44,270 nucleotides of DNA from Candidatus Krumholzibacteriota bacterium. GTDB lineage: Bacteria; Krumholzibacteriota; Krumholzibacteriia; Krumholzibacteriales; Krumholzibacteriaceae. The DNA is taken from contig JAFGEZ010000007.1 of NCBI GenBank assembly GCA_016931295.1, positions 1 through 44,270 of the forward strand, written 5' to 3'. The translations under genes were made by a program, and so were the position numbers. This document shows positions 32,221-40,353 of the stretch, piece by piece. Position 1 is the stretch's first letter. Each line of letters begins with the position of its first letter. The notes under the pieces were generated by a model. The model ran no database searches. It saw nothing but the letters and a program-made list of their open reading frames with translations, and was not told the origin of the DNA.

Positions 32221-34203
32221 GTGGAGCAGCACGGCATCAAGGGGCTTCCCCCGAACGCGTACACGCCCCTCGAGGCGGGCGAGAGCTACACGCCCTATGT
32301 CCCGGCAGGCGCGTCGGTCCCGGAGACGACCGTCCGCGCCGTCGTGACCGGTCTCGTCATGGCCGTCCTCTTCACGGCGGCGGCGGCGTACCTCGGCCTC
32401 AAGATCGGCCAGGTCTTCGAGGCGGCGATCCCGATCGCGATCCTCGCCGTCGGCCTGTCGGGCGTGTTCAGGCGGCGGAGCACGATCCTCGAGAACGTCA
32501 TCATCCAGTCGATCGGCTCGGCCTCCGGGGTCGTCGTGGCGGGGATGATCTTCACGCTGCCGGCGATCTTCATCCTCGACCTCGAACTCAGGTTCTACCA
32601 GACCTTCCTCGCCGCGCTGCTCGGCGGCTTTCTCGGCATCCTGTTCATCGTGCCGCTGCGCCGGTTCTTCGTGAAGGAGCAGCACGGTCTCCTTCCCTTC
32701 CCCGAGGGGACGGCGATCACCGAGGTGATCGTCACCGGCGAACAGGGCGGCGACCAGGCGAAGGTCCTCGTCAAGGCCGCGGTGATCGGCGGACTCTACG
32801 ATTTCGCGATCGCCACCTTCGGTCTCTGGCGCGAGGTGATCTCCACGAGGATCCTGCCGCCCCTGGCGGCCGTCGCCGACAGGGCCAAGCTCGTCGTCAA
32901 GGTCAACGCCGGGGCGGCGGTCATGGGGCTCGGCTACATCATCGGGATCAAGTACGCATCGATCATCGCGGCGGGGAGCTTCGTCTCCTGGCTCGTTCTC
33001 ATCCCGGCCGTCTGGTTCTTCGGGCGCCACATCGGCGTGCCGATCGGGGGGGCGGAGATCCCGATCCCCGACATGACGGCGGAGGAGATATTCACCAACT
33101 ACGTGAGGCATATCGGCATCGGCGGGATCGCGGCGGCCGGGATCATCGGGATCCTCAAGAACTCGAAGATCATCGTCTCGAGCTTCTCGGTGGGGCTCAA
33201 GGGGATGTTCGCCGGGCGGGACGCCGCCGAGCAGGCGACCGAGCGGACCGACACCGACATGCCGATGTCCTCGGTCGTCGTTCTCATTTTCGCGACCCTC
33301 GTGGCCGTCTTCCTCTTCTTCGGGCTCGGCGTGGTCGACACGTGGACGTTCGCCCTGATCGCCCTCGTCGTCGTCGCGGTGATCTCCTTCCTCTTCACGA
33401 CGGTGGCCGCCCGCGCGATCGCGATCGTCGGCGTCAACCCCGTGTCGGGAATGACCTTGATGACGCTGATCCTCTCGAGCGTCGTCCTCGTCAAGACGGG
33501 GCTGCACGGTCCCGCGGGGATGGTCTCGGCCCTGATCATCGGGGGCGTCGTCTGCACGGCCCTCTCGACGGCGGGAGCGTTCATCAGCGACCTCAAGGTC
33601 GGCTACTGGATCGGCTCGACCCCGCGCCGGCAGGAAAGCTGGAAATTCCTCGGCATCCTCGTCGCCGCGGCGAGCGTCACCGGGGTCATCCTGCTGTTGA
33701 ACCGCGTCTACGGGTTCTCCGGCCCGGACGCGCTCGCCGCGCCGCAGGCGAACGCGATGGCCGCGGTGATCCGGACGCTGATGAGCGATGCCGCCGCCCC
33801 GTGGGGGCTCTACATCGCCGGGATATTCATGGCGCTGATCCTCGAGTTCATCCACATCCCGCCGCTGGCCTTCGCGCTCGGGATGTATTTGCCGATCGAG
33901 CTCAACACGCCAATCCTCGTCGGCGGGATCGTCTCCTGGCTCGTCATGCGCAGCAGCGCCGACGGCGACGTCCAGCGCATGCGGAAGGCCCGCGGCACGC
34001 TGATCGCCTCCGGATTCATCGCCGGCGGCGCCCTGATGGGCGTCGTGAGCGCGCTGATCGCGCTGCCCGGCTGGGACGACGTCCTTCACACCGGATTCGG
34101 CGAGACGGCGGCCGGCGAGATCGTGAGCCTCGTCCTCTTCGTCGCTCTCTGCGCCTACGTCTACATCGACGCGAAGCGGGGGGCGAGGGACTCCTCGGCG
34201 TGA
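32221..34203 (+). CDS. OPT-family oligopeptide/metal-chelate transporter
   Basis: A 660-residue integral membrane protein with roughly 14-16 helices. The N-terminus LPPNAYTPLEAGESYTPYVP, followed by FTAAAAYLGLKIGQVFEAAI, is characteristic of bacterial OPT proteins. Further family blocks are LENVIIQSIGSASGVVVAGM and FFVKEQHGLLPFPEGTA. OPT carriers import oligopeptides or metal-siderophore/nicotianamine-type chelates, usually proton-driven; the substrate cannot be inferred. GTG start at 32221 with a GGGAGGAACG Shine-Dalgarno. A 157-base gap follows before the methyltransferase, with no obvious site in it. Confidence 0.92.
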   Translation: MEQHGIKGLPPNAYTPLEAGESYTPYVPAGASVPETTVRAVVTGLVMAVLFTAAAAYLGLKIGQVFEAAIPIAILAVGLSGVFRRRSTILENVIIQSIGSASGVVVAGMIFTLPAIFILDLELRFYQTFLAALLGGFLGILFIVPLRRFFVKEQHGLLPFPEGTAITEVIVTGEQGGDQAKVLVKAAVIGGLYDFAIATFGLWREVISTRILPPLAAVADRAKLVVKVNAGAAVMGLGYIIGIKYASIIAAGSFVSWLVLIPAVWFFGRHIGVPIGGAEIPIPDMTAEEIFTNYVRHIGIGGIAAAGIIGILKNSKIIVSSFSVGLKGMFAGRDAAEQATERTDTDMPMSSVVVLIFATLVAVFLFFGLGVVDTWTFALIALVVVAVISFLFTTVAARAIAIVGVNPVSGMTLMTLILSSVVLVKTGLHGPAGMVSALIIGGVVCTALSTAGAFISDLKVGYWIGSTPRRQESWKFLGILVAAASVTGVILLLNRVYGFSGPDALAAPQANAMAAVIRTLMSDAAAPWGLYIAGIFMALILEFIHIPPLAFALGMYLPIELNTPILVGGIVSWLVMRSSADGDVQRMRKARGTLIASGFIAGGALMGVVSALIALPGWDDVLHTGFGETAAGEIVSLVLFVALCAYVYIDAKRGARDSSA

Positions 34204-34360
34204 CGACCGATCTGGCGGCGACGGGGACGACGGTCATCTCCGGACGATCGATCGGCCCGCCCGGCCCGGCGCCCGCCCGGCGCGGGCAAACGGGATTCGA
34301 GCGATCCGGCGGGGCGCGGTCGAAGCAAACCGCGACCGCGTCGGCCGGGAGGGAGTGGTG

Positions 34361-35203
34361 ATGAGCGCGCTCGCGCGTCTCGTGTCGCGGTTCGACCGGC
34401 TCTTTCCGCCGCCGCGCGTCGGCGGCCGCGAGTCGGCCGCCGCCTACTCGGCGTGGGAGTACGACGTCGGCCGCGATCTCCTCGATCGATACGGCGGGCT
34501 CTTCGGCGATCTGGCGGGCCGCGAGGTGCTCGACATCGGCTGCGGGCTCGGCGGCAAGACCGTCGTCTACGCCGAGGTCGGCGCATCGGTCACCGGCGTC
34601 GACGTGGAGCCGTCCCACGTGGCGCAGTCGGTCCGCTGGGCGCGCGAGCACGGTTCGCGGGCGCGATTCGCCGCGGGGGACGCGGAGCGACTCCCCTTCG
34701 CCGACGACACCTTCGATCTCGTCGTCGCGAACGACTCGATGGAGCACTTCCCGCGGCCAGAGGCGGCCCTGCCCGAGCTGGCGCGTGTCGCGCGGCCCGG
34801 CGGCTCCGTTTTCCTCTTCTTCACGCCGTGGGGTTCGCCCCTCGGTTCTCATCTCTACGACTGGATCCGGACGCCCTGGTGCCATCTCCTCTATTCCGAG
34901 AAACTCCTCGAGGAACTCCTCGAGATCGCCCTCGCCCGCCGCGGCGCGGAAGCCCCCCGAAAGACGGCCGCCGAACTGATGCGGCGGTATCGCCTGGAAA
35001 ACAACCGCATCACCGTCCGGCGGTGGCGCCGCATCCTCCGCGGCGTCGATTCCCTCGAAACGGTCATCGAGGAGCTGCGGCCCCCGAAATTCCGCCGGCT
35101 CGCCTCCCTCGCCCGCATCCCGCTCGTCGGCGAACTGTTCACCGGAACGGTCGTCGCCGTTCTGCGTAAGAAGGGAGAGCGGCCGTTCCGCCGATTGTCT
35201 TGA
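34361..35203 (+). CDS. Class I SAM-dependent methyltransferase (Methyltransf_11-like)
   Basis: A 280-residue protein with a complete methyltransferase core: motif I EVLDIGCGLGGKTVVYA, acidic Asp in VTGVDVEPSH, FAAGDAERLPFADDTFDLVV, then NDSMEHFPRPE and ARVARPGGSVFLFFTPWG. The region from about 170 onwards is basic and helical and may recognise the substrate. A sugar or lipid-linked intermediate would fit the polysaccharide neighbourhood, but this is inference. ATG at 34361 with GGGAGGG eight bases upstream is chosen over the GTG codons just before it. Confidence 0.82.
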   Translation: MSALARLVSRFDRLFPPPRVGGRESAAAYSAWEYDVGRDLLDRYGGLFGDLAGREVLDIGCGLGGKTVVYAEVGASVTGVDVEPSHVAQSVRWAREHGSRARFAAGDAERLPFADDTFDLVVANDSMEHFPRPEAALPELARVARPGGSVFLFFTPWGSPLGSHLYDWIRTPWCHLLYSEKLLEELLEIALARRGAEAPRKTAAELMRRYRLENNRITVRRWRRILRGVDSLETVIEELRPPKFRRLASLARIPLVGELFTGTVVAVLRKKGERPFRRLS

Positions 35204-35228
35204 CGGTGCCGCCGCCGGTGTGTTACTT
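35200..35228 (+). promoter_or_regulatory. Promoter of the lipoprotein-barrel-TPR operon
   Basis: TTGACG (35200-35205), beginning within the methyltransferase stop region, a 17-base spacer and an extended -10 TG-TTACTT (35221-35228). The same TGTTAC form is seen at 32161. Confidence 0.55.
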
Positions 35229-35270
35229 GTCTGTGCACCGTCGCAACCCACGGCAACGCCGGGAGGCTCC

Positions 35271-36467
35271 ATGCGCTGGATCGTCGTCTTGCTTTCCCTG
35301 GCCGCGCTCGCCGCGGCATCCTGCGGTTCCGACCCCGAGGCGCCCTATTCGGCGGAGTTCGTCGAGTCGGGGGTCTTCGACCCCGCGGCGGGAGGGACCT
35401 TCCGGTACGTCGAGCCCCTCGCCGGCGAGACCTTCGCCGTGCCGACGGGGGTCGGACAGAGCTCGATACTCAAGCTCGGCGGACTGGCCGGGCTGCGCTT
35501 CGAGGCCGTCCTCGTCAGCTTCGATTTCGATTCCCTCCAGTTCGACGCCGGGAAGACCGTCGATTCCGCCGCCGTCGACCTCGCGATCGTCTCGGTGTCC
35601 GATACGCTGGCCTCCTTCGCCGTCCGGGCGACCTTCCACGAACTCCTCGGCGCCTTCGACGAGGAGGACACGATCACCGTCGTGCCGCCGCACGATCCGG
35701 CGGCGATCCCCGGTCCCGGCGGAACGGTCCGGTTTTTCTCGCTCGAGAGCGGTCCCTTCGCGCTCGAACGGGCGACCGTGCAGGAATGGGTCGACGGCGT
35801 GACCGACCCCTGGCCGGCGGGGATCGTCATGATCGCCTATCCGGCCGACACGTTGGGGATCGCGGAGTTCAAGTCGGTCGATTACGGGAGCGATCCGCCG
35901 GTTTTGCGCATCCTGTACGACGACGGCAGCGAGCGGATCATCCCGGCCGAGGCCGATTACACCGTCGTCTCCTTCGGCCGCCAGGGGGGATTGCACACCG
36001 TCGGCGGAACGGCGACGCGCGTCGGTTTCGCCTTCACGCTCGACGAACTCGACGAGCGGGCGATCGTCCAGCGGGCCGCCCTCGTCGTCACCGTCGACGG
36101 CGCGGAGGGGCTCGGGGCGACCCCCGGCGAGATCGCGCAGGGGATCACGGAGGACTTCTACTACTACCTCTATACGCCGGACTCCTCCGACCCGGCCGAT
36201 CCCGGGTACCTCGAGGGGACGGGAGTCGCCATCTCCTCGTTCGACCCGCGCGTCTCCGAAACGATCAGGATGTCGATGACCGGCTTCATCATCGACGTCG
36301 TCACGGGCCGGCGGGAGAACACGGGGCTGGTTCTGCAGTCGAACCTCGAGACCGCCCGCGTGCAGCGGGCGAGCTACTTCACCGCCGCCGCGGCCGATTC
36401 CTCGCTCAGGCCCTGTCTGGAGATCGTCTACACCCTGCCGGCCGATTTCGGGGGAGGCTCGAGATGA
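35271..36467 (+). CDS. Secreted lipoprotein with two DNRLRE-like segments, function unknown
   Basis: A 398-residue protein with a short signal peptide and a lipobox ending in Cys18 (ALAAASC). The body contains two similar strand-rich halves. The first runs to about 215 and ends TVQEWVDGVTDPWPAGIVMI, then IAEFKSVDYGSDPPVLRI. The second ends MTGFIIDVVTGRRENTGLVL, then PCLEIVYTLP. The V-x-x-W-V/I-x-G...N-x-G-I/L-x-L...P-x-L-x-I-x-Y pattern is that of DNRLRE domains, found on secreted and surface-attached proteins. The start at 35271 has GGGAGG. Its stop overlaps the next gene (ATGA at 36464-36467), so the two products are probably made together at the outer membrane. Confidence 0.72.
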   Translation: MRWIVVLLSLAALAAASCGSDPEAPYSAEFVESGVFDPAAGGTFRYVEPLAGETFAVPTGVGQSSILKLGGLAGLRFEAVLVSFDFDSLQFDAGKTVDSAAVDLAIVSVSDTLASFAVRATFHELLGAFDEEDTITVVPPHDPAAIPGPGGTVRFFSLESGPFALERATVQEWVDGVTDPWPAGIVMIAYPADTLGIAEFKSVDYGSDPPVLRILYDDGSERIIPAEADYTVVSFGRQGGLHTVGGTATRVGFAFTLDELDERAIVQRAALVVTVDGAEGLGATPGEIAQGITEDFYYYLYTPDSSDPADPGYLEGTGVAISSFDPRVSETIRMSMTGFIIDVVTGRRENTGLVLQSNLETARVQRASYFTAAAADSSLRPCLEIVYTLPADFGGGSR

Positions 36468-37675
36468 GGACGCAAAGGACGGCCGCGCTGGCCCTGCTCG
36501 GGCTCCTCCTCTCCGTTCCGGCGACGGGACAGTCGGTCTTCGGGCTCAACTACCTCGGCGAGCACCGGTACCGCGGCAGCGCCCGGCAGCGGGCGCTCGC
36601 CTTCTCGGCGATCGCCGTGCCTGACAGCACGGGCGCGCTCACGCAGAACAGCGCTTCCCTCGCCGACCTCCGCGACATCACCTTCTCCGTCTTCGAGTCG
36701 ATCGGCATGAGCTCGATCGGGCGGGAGGGAAAGGAATCGCTCGGCCAGAGCCGTTTCCAGCTCCCCGCGGTCATGGTCGCCGCGCCCGTGAGGCCGGGGC
36801 TCGTTCTGGGAATCGGCTACCGGACCCGTTTCGAGGGGCGGGGCGATTTCGGATTCGCCTCGTCGGTTCCCGACGTGGGGAAGGTGCTCGACATCTACAA
36901 GCGGCGCTCGACGCTCTTCACCGTGCCGCTCACCGTCGCATGGAAGCCGGTCGACCGGATCCGCCTGGCGGGCGAGCTGCAGTTCGAGCACGGTTCGATC
37001 TTCGACGAGATCTCCGTCGAGCTCCCGGAGGGCTCCTACGAGCCGGCGGTCTCCGAGAGGAAACGCCGGTTCTCAGGCACCTCCTGGTCCGCCTCCCTGC
37101 TCGCGCGGGTGCACCGGCGGCTCTGGGTGGGCGGGTTCGTCGACGACCGCGTCTCCTACGAGGTCGAGGACGAGTTCACCTACTCGCGCGAGGATCTCGA
37201 TTCGACCGGCGCGTACGATTTCGAGCTGCCTCTCGCCTGGGGGGCGGGGGCGGCGTTCGGACTCACCGAGCGCTGGTGGCTTTCCGCCTCATGGTGGTTC
37301 CGCGAGGCGCCGGGCGCCGCTGGATTCCCCGCTCTCGAGGGCCGTCTCGAAAACGAGCGACTTCTCGCCGTCGGGATCGAACGGCGCGGCGAAACTGGCG
37401 GCGCGGGTTTGATCGGCCGGATGCCGCTCCGTCTCGGCGTCCGTACCGGAACGTGGCACCTGACCTATCCTCTCGGCGAGGAGCTGGCGGCCACCTTCAT
37501 CACACTGGGCACGGGATTCCGGATGCCCGGCGGCCCGGGGAGCATCGATCTCTCCGTCGAGCTGGGCAGGATCGGCTCGCAGGGAAGCAACGAAATCGAG
37601 GAGCAGACCGTCCGGATCGGCATCGGCATCAACGTATCCGAGCGCTGGACGCGTCGCGCCCGCGACGGACGCTGA
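36464..37675 (+). CDS. Predicted outer-membrane beta-barrel protein
   Basis: A 403-residue protein with a signal peptide (1-23, ending PATGQS). The rest has alternating hydrophobic strands with aromatic girdles: FSVFESIGMSSIG, MVAAPVRPGLVLGIGYRTRF, WSASLLARVHRRLWVGGFVD, WWLSASWWFREA, and LGVRTGTWHLTYPLG. It finishes with a strand VRIGIGINVSERW and a basic tail. The N-terminal region (RALAFSAIAVPDSTGALTQN, SASLADL) resembles FadL/PorV-like barrels of FCB bacteria. An outer-membrane transporter or assembly factor is likely; the precise family is not recognised. It is translationally coupled to the DNRLRE-like lipoprotein upstream and seven bases before a TPR protein. Confidence 0.7.
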   Translation: MRTQRTAALALLGLLLSVPATGQSVFGLNYLGEHRYRGSARQRALAFSAIAVPDSTGALTQNSASLADLRDITFSVFESIGMSSIGREGKESLGQSRFQLPAVMVAAPVRPGLVLGIGYRTRFEGRGDFGFASSVPDVGKVLDIYKRRSTLFTVPLTVAWKPVDRIRLAGELQFEHGSIFDEISVELPEGSYEPAVSERKRRFSGTSWSASLLARVHRRLWVGGFVDDRVSYEVEDEFTYSREDLDSTGAYDFELPLAWGAGAAFGLTERWWLSASWWFREAPGAAGFPALEGRLENERLLAVGIERRGETGGAGLIGRMPLRLGVRTGTWHLTYPLGEELAATFITLGTGFRMPGGPGSIDLSVELGRIGSQGSNEIEEQTVRIGIGINVSERWTRRARDGR

Positions 37676-37682
37676 CAGGCGT

Positions 37683-38336
37683 ATGAAGAAGACCGCCGCA
37701 TTCGTCCTCCTGCTTCTCCTCGCCGCCTCTCCGGCGGCGGGCGGGGAGACGGTGCCCCTCGCCGATCAGCTCGAGGGGCTCGCCCCGGAACCCAGGATCG
37801 CCTATCTCCGGTACCTGATCGAGCAGCACGGCCCGGACGCCGAGACGCTCTTCCAGCTCGGCGTGGCCTGGCACGAGAAAGACGAGCCCGATTCGGCCCT
37901 CGCCTGGTACGAGCGAGCGTCCCGGTACGGGGAGACCGCGGCGAAGTCCTTCGTCAACATGGGCGTCATCCACGACGACGCCGGGAGACTCAGCCTCGCC
38001 CTGCAGATGTACGAGAAGGCCCTGGCGGTCGATCCGGACGATGTCCTCGCACGATCGCACGCCGCCTTCATCCGTTTCCAGTTCAGGGATTTCGCCGACG
38101 CGTGGGAGGATCTCTCCCATGCCCTCGCCGTCGCCCCCGATCATCCGCAGCCGCACTTCTACCTGGCGATCTTCTTCTGGGAGAGCCGGATCTACCGCGA
38201 GGCGCTCCGCGAATGGGAACGGGTGATCGAGCTCGAACCCGACGGGTATCTCGCGCTGAAGGCCCGCGAGAATGTCGTCATGCTCCAGAAGGCGCTCAAC
38301 GCGCCGACGGACGCCACGTGGGAGCCCGTGCGCTGA
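37683..38336 (+). CDS. Periplasmic TPR-repeat protein
   Basis: A 217-residue protein with a signal peptide (1-20, cut near AAGGE) and about five tetratricopeptide repeats. Examples are AETLFQLGVAWHEKDEPDSA, LALQMYEKALAVDPDD and ALREWERVIELEPDGYLALK. TPR arrays mediate protein-protein contacts. It is probably in the same operon as the lipoprotein and barrel genes (gap of seven bases), suggesting it is a periplasmic partner of that barrel, which is inference. There is no catalytic domain. Confidence 0.8.
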   Translation: MKKTAAFVLLLLLAASPAAGGETVPLADQLEGLAPEPRIAYLRYLIEQHGPDAETLFQLGVAWHEKDEPDSALAWYERASRYGETAAKSFVNMGVIHDDAGRLSLALQMYEKALAVDPDDVLARSHAAFIRFQFRDFADAWEDLSHALAVAPDHPQPHFYLAIFFWESRIYREALREWERVIELEPDGYLALKARENVVMLQKALNAPTDATWEPVR

Positions 38337-38352
38337 CGAAACGAATGACGCC

Positions 38353-38381
38353 TTGACAGGCCGCAGCGCGTGTTCTACATT
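38353..38381 (+). promoter_or_regulatory. Promoter of the TPR lipoprotein gene
   Basis: TTGACA (38353-38358), a 17-base spacer, TACATT (38376-38381). It overlaps an in-frame ATG at 38370, which therefore cannot be the start; GTG at 38445 is the translation start. Confidence 0.65.
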
Positions 38382-38444
38382 TTCTCCGGTGGGCACAACC
38401 GGAACTTCAACGCAAGACAGCGGTTTCAGGGAAAGGACGGTACG

Positions 38445-39608
38445 GTGAAACGGATCATCCACCTTTGCGCGGCGGCCCTGCTCGTCTCCCTCCTCGGATG
38501 CGCTTCCGGTGGCGGAGGCGGCACGGTCGCGACGGGCGGCGGGGACGCGGCAGGCACGATCACCGACGCGAGCGGCTTCGAACAGGAAATGGGGCCCGCC
38601 GAGATCGAGTACCAGTCGGCCAGGCAGTTTCTCTCCGCCGGCAACTTCGACGAGGCGATCGCACATCTCCGGCAGGCCGTCTCCATCAAGCCGGCCTTTC
38701 TCGCCGCGTGGAAGGACCTGGGTCGCACGCTCACGCAACGCAAGGACTACGAGGGGGGCGTCGCCGCCTACGAGAAGGCGCTCGAACTCGACGCCGGCGA
38801 CACGAATTTGATCGCGGCGATCGGCTACAACCACCTTGTCCTCAAGAACTGGACCGCGGCGGCCGAGTACTACGAGCGTCTCGTCGCGGCCGACGCGACG
38901 AACTACGACGGCAACGTCCACCTGGGATTCATCTACCAGCAGCAGGGCGACGTGCCGCGGGCGATCAGGTACTACGAGGCGGCGGTTGCCGCGAAACCGG
39001 ACGACGCGACGAGTCTCGGCACCCTCGCCGGGCTCTACGGCGACCGGGGCGAGAAGGAGAAGCAGATCGAGTTGCTGACCCGGGCGATGGAAGCGGCGCC
39101 TGACAACTACCGGTTCAAGACGCAGCTCGGCAAGATCTTTTTCGACGACAAGAACTACGCCGCGGCCATCCCGGTCTACCAGGCGCTCGTGGAACAGTAT
39201 CCCGACGGGTCGGCCTACTACCAGCGCCTCGGGTTCGCCTTTGCCGAGACCGACCGGAAGGCGGAGGCGGCAGCCGCGTACGAGAAGGCCCTCGAGCTGA
39301 AGGGCGACGATCCCTTCACCTTCGCCCTTCTCGCCCGCATATACAACGAGATCGGAAACTACCAGAAGGCCGCCTCCACCGCGCAGCGCGGCCTGGCGAT
39401 CGGCGGCCAGGAGGCCTTCCTCAACTACCAGTGGGGGGAGGCGCTCTCCAAGCTCGGACGGTACGACGAGGCGATCGAGCGGTTCGAGATCGTCGCGGGC
39501 CTCAGGGACGACACGTGGTCCAAGTACGCCGTCCAGCAGATCGACCGGCAGGAGAAGCTCAAGAAGCGCGCCCAGCTGAAGAAGGAGCAGGACGACTGGC
39601 AGCAGTAG
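38445..39608 (+). CDS. TPR-repeat lipoprotein
   Basis: A 387-residue protein with a type II signal peptide (lipobox SLLGC, Cys19), a Gly-rich low-complexity linker (about 21-40) and some eight to nine TPR units. Examples are EYQSARQFLSAGNFDEAIAH, GGVAAYEKALELDAGDTNLI, AIRYYEAAVAAKPDDATSL and YDEAIERFEIVAGLRDDTW. The tail (KKRAQLKKEQDDWQQ) is a charged helix. Start GTG 38445 is supported by the signal peptide and by AAAGGA upstream. Family relatives act as scaffolds in envelope assembly or secretion. It has its own promoter and a strong terminator, so it is a single-gene unit although next to another TPR gene. Confidence 0.82.
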   Translation: MKRIIHLCAAALLVSLLGCASGGGGGTVATGGGDAAGTITDASGFEQEMGPAEIEYQSARQFLSAGNFDEAIAHLRQAVSIKPAFLAAWKDLGRTLTQRKDYEGGVAAYEKALELDAGDTNLIAAIGYNHLVLKNWTAAAEYYERLVAADATNYDGNVHLGFIYQQQGDVPRAIRYYEAAVAAKPDDATSLGTLAGLYGDRGEKEKQIELLTRAMEAAPDNYRFKTQLGKIFFDDKNYAAAIPVYQALVEQYPDGSAYYQRLGFAFAETDRKAEAAAAYEKALELKGDDPFTFALLARIYNEIGNYQKAASTAQRGLAIGGQEAFLNYQWGEALSKLGRYDEAIERFEIVAGLRDDTWSKYAVQQIDRQEKLKKRAQLKKEQDDWQQ

Positions 39609-39649
39609 GACGCGGCCGAACGGTCGAGACGAGCGGCAGGCGATGATGC

Positions 39650-39685
39650 AGGCCTCCCCGACCGTCGGGGAGGCCTTTCCTTTTT
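39650..39685 (+). terminator. Strong intrinsic terminator just before the cyclophilin gene
   Basis: AGGCCTCCCCGA (39650-39661) pairs over 12 bases with TCGGGGAGGCCT (39665-39676), loop CCG, followed by TTCCTTTTT. It ends two bases before the GGGAGG Shine-Dalgarno of the next gene, leaving no room for a promoter between them. Confidence 0.88.
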
Positions 39686-39700
39686 CGGGAGGCTGAAGCG

Positions 39701-40255
39701 ATGGATACCCACCGATGGACGCCGACGTGCCGGCTCCTCGCCATCGTCGCCGTCGCCGCCCTCGCGTTCGGTTCCGCCACGGCCCGGGAGACGGCCGCGC
39801 GGGCCGACGGCGAGGGAGGAACGGACGGAGAGACGCACCCGCGCATCGCGATCGAGCTCGAATCGGGAGGGCGGATCGTCGTCGAACTGCTGCCCGAGGA
39901 GGCGCCATGCACCTGCGAGCGGATCCTCGCGCTCGTCCGCGAGGGATTCTACGACGGGTGCAGTTTCCACCGCGTCGAGTCCTATCTCGTCCAGGCGGGC
40001 AAGAAGGAGTGCGAGCTGCCGCCGATCGAGGGAGAGATGTTCGGCCAGACGGTCTGGCACGATCCGGGCGCCGTCGGCATCGCCAGGCTGCCGGACGACT
40101 ACGACTCGGCGATCGCGCAATTCTACATCATGAAGGAGAAGCGCTCGACCTTCAACGGGGAGTACACCCTCTTCGGACACGTCGTCGAGGGGATGGACGC
40201 CGTGACGGAGATCGAGAAGGGCGCGAAGATCGAGCACGTCTCCCTGCTCGAATAG
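39701..40255 (+). CDS. Secreted cyclophilin-type peptidyl-prolyl cis-trans isomerase
   Basis: A 184-residue protein with an N-terminal signal sequence (hydrophobic LLAIVAVAALAFGSA, cut near TARE) and a cyclophilin domain (about 47-184). Segments are RIAIELESGGRIVVELLPEE, REGFYDGCSFHRVESYLVQA with the FHR catalytic Arg, FYIMKEKRSTFNGEYTLFGH and VVEGMDAVTEIEKG. The usual GDP..GTG..GGS and QFFI blocks are shortened or altered (QFYI present), as in divergent bacterial cyclophilins. It would assist folding in the periplasm. A terminator lies immediately upstream of its Shine-Dalgarno. Confidence 0.85.
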   Translation: MDTHRWTPTCRLLAIVAVAALAFGSATARETAARADGEGGTDGETHPRIAIELESGGRIVVELLPEEAPCTCERILALVREGFYDGCSFHRVESYLVQAGKKECELPPIEGEMFGQTVWHDPGAVGIARLPDDYDSAIAQFYIMKEKRSTFNGEYTLFGHVVEGMDAVTEIEKGAKIEHVSLLE

Positions 40256-40278
40256 ACGATCAGGCGGGGGATCGGCTC

Positions 40279-40308
40279 TTGACCGCCGGCCCGCGGTTTC
40301 CCTATAGT
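40279..40308 (+). promoter_or_regulatory. Promoter of the rrf2-iscS-mnmA operon
   Basis: TTGACC (40279-40284), an 18-base spacer, TATAGT (40303-40308), about 45 bases upstream of the regulator's ATG. Autoregulation by the Rrf2 protein at or near this site is expected from the family but no clear operator was identified. Confidence 0.6.
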
Positions 40309-40353
40309 GTTCCACCGTACGTTCGAAGCCGATGGGGACGAGGTGTATCCGCG

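Noticed and set aside
32200-34089. Minus-strand open frame of about 630 codons opposite the OPT transporter
   Set aside because: Asp/Arg/His-rich low-complexity translation typical of the antisense of a membrane protein; no start signal.
38370-38444. N-terminal extension of the TPR lipoprotein from ATG 38370
   Set aside because: That ATG lies inside the promoter -10 region, and the extension would bury the signal peptide that starts at GTG 38445.
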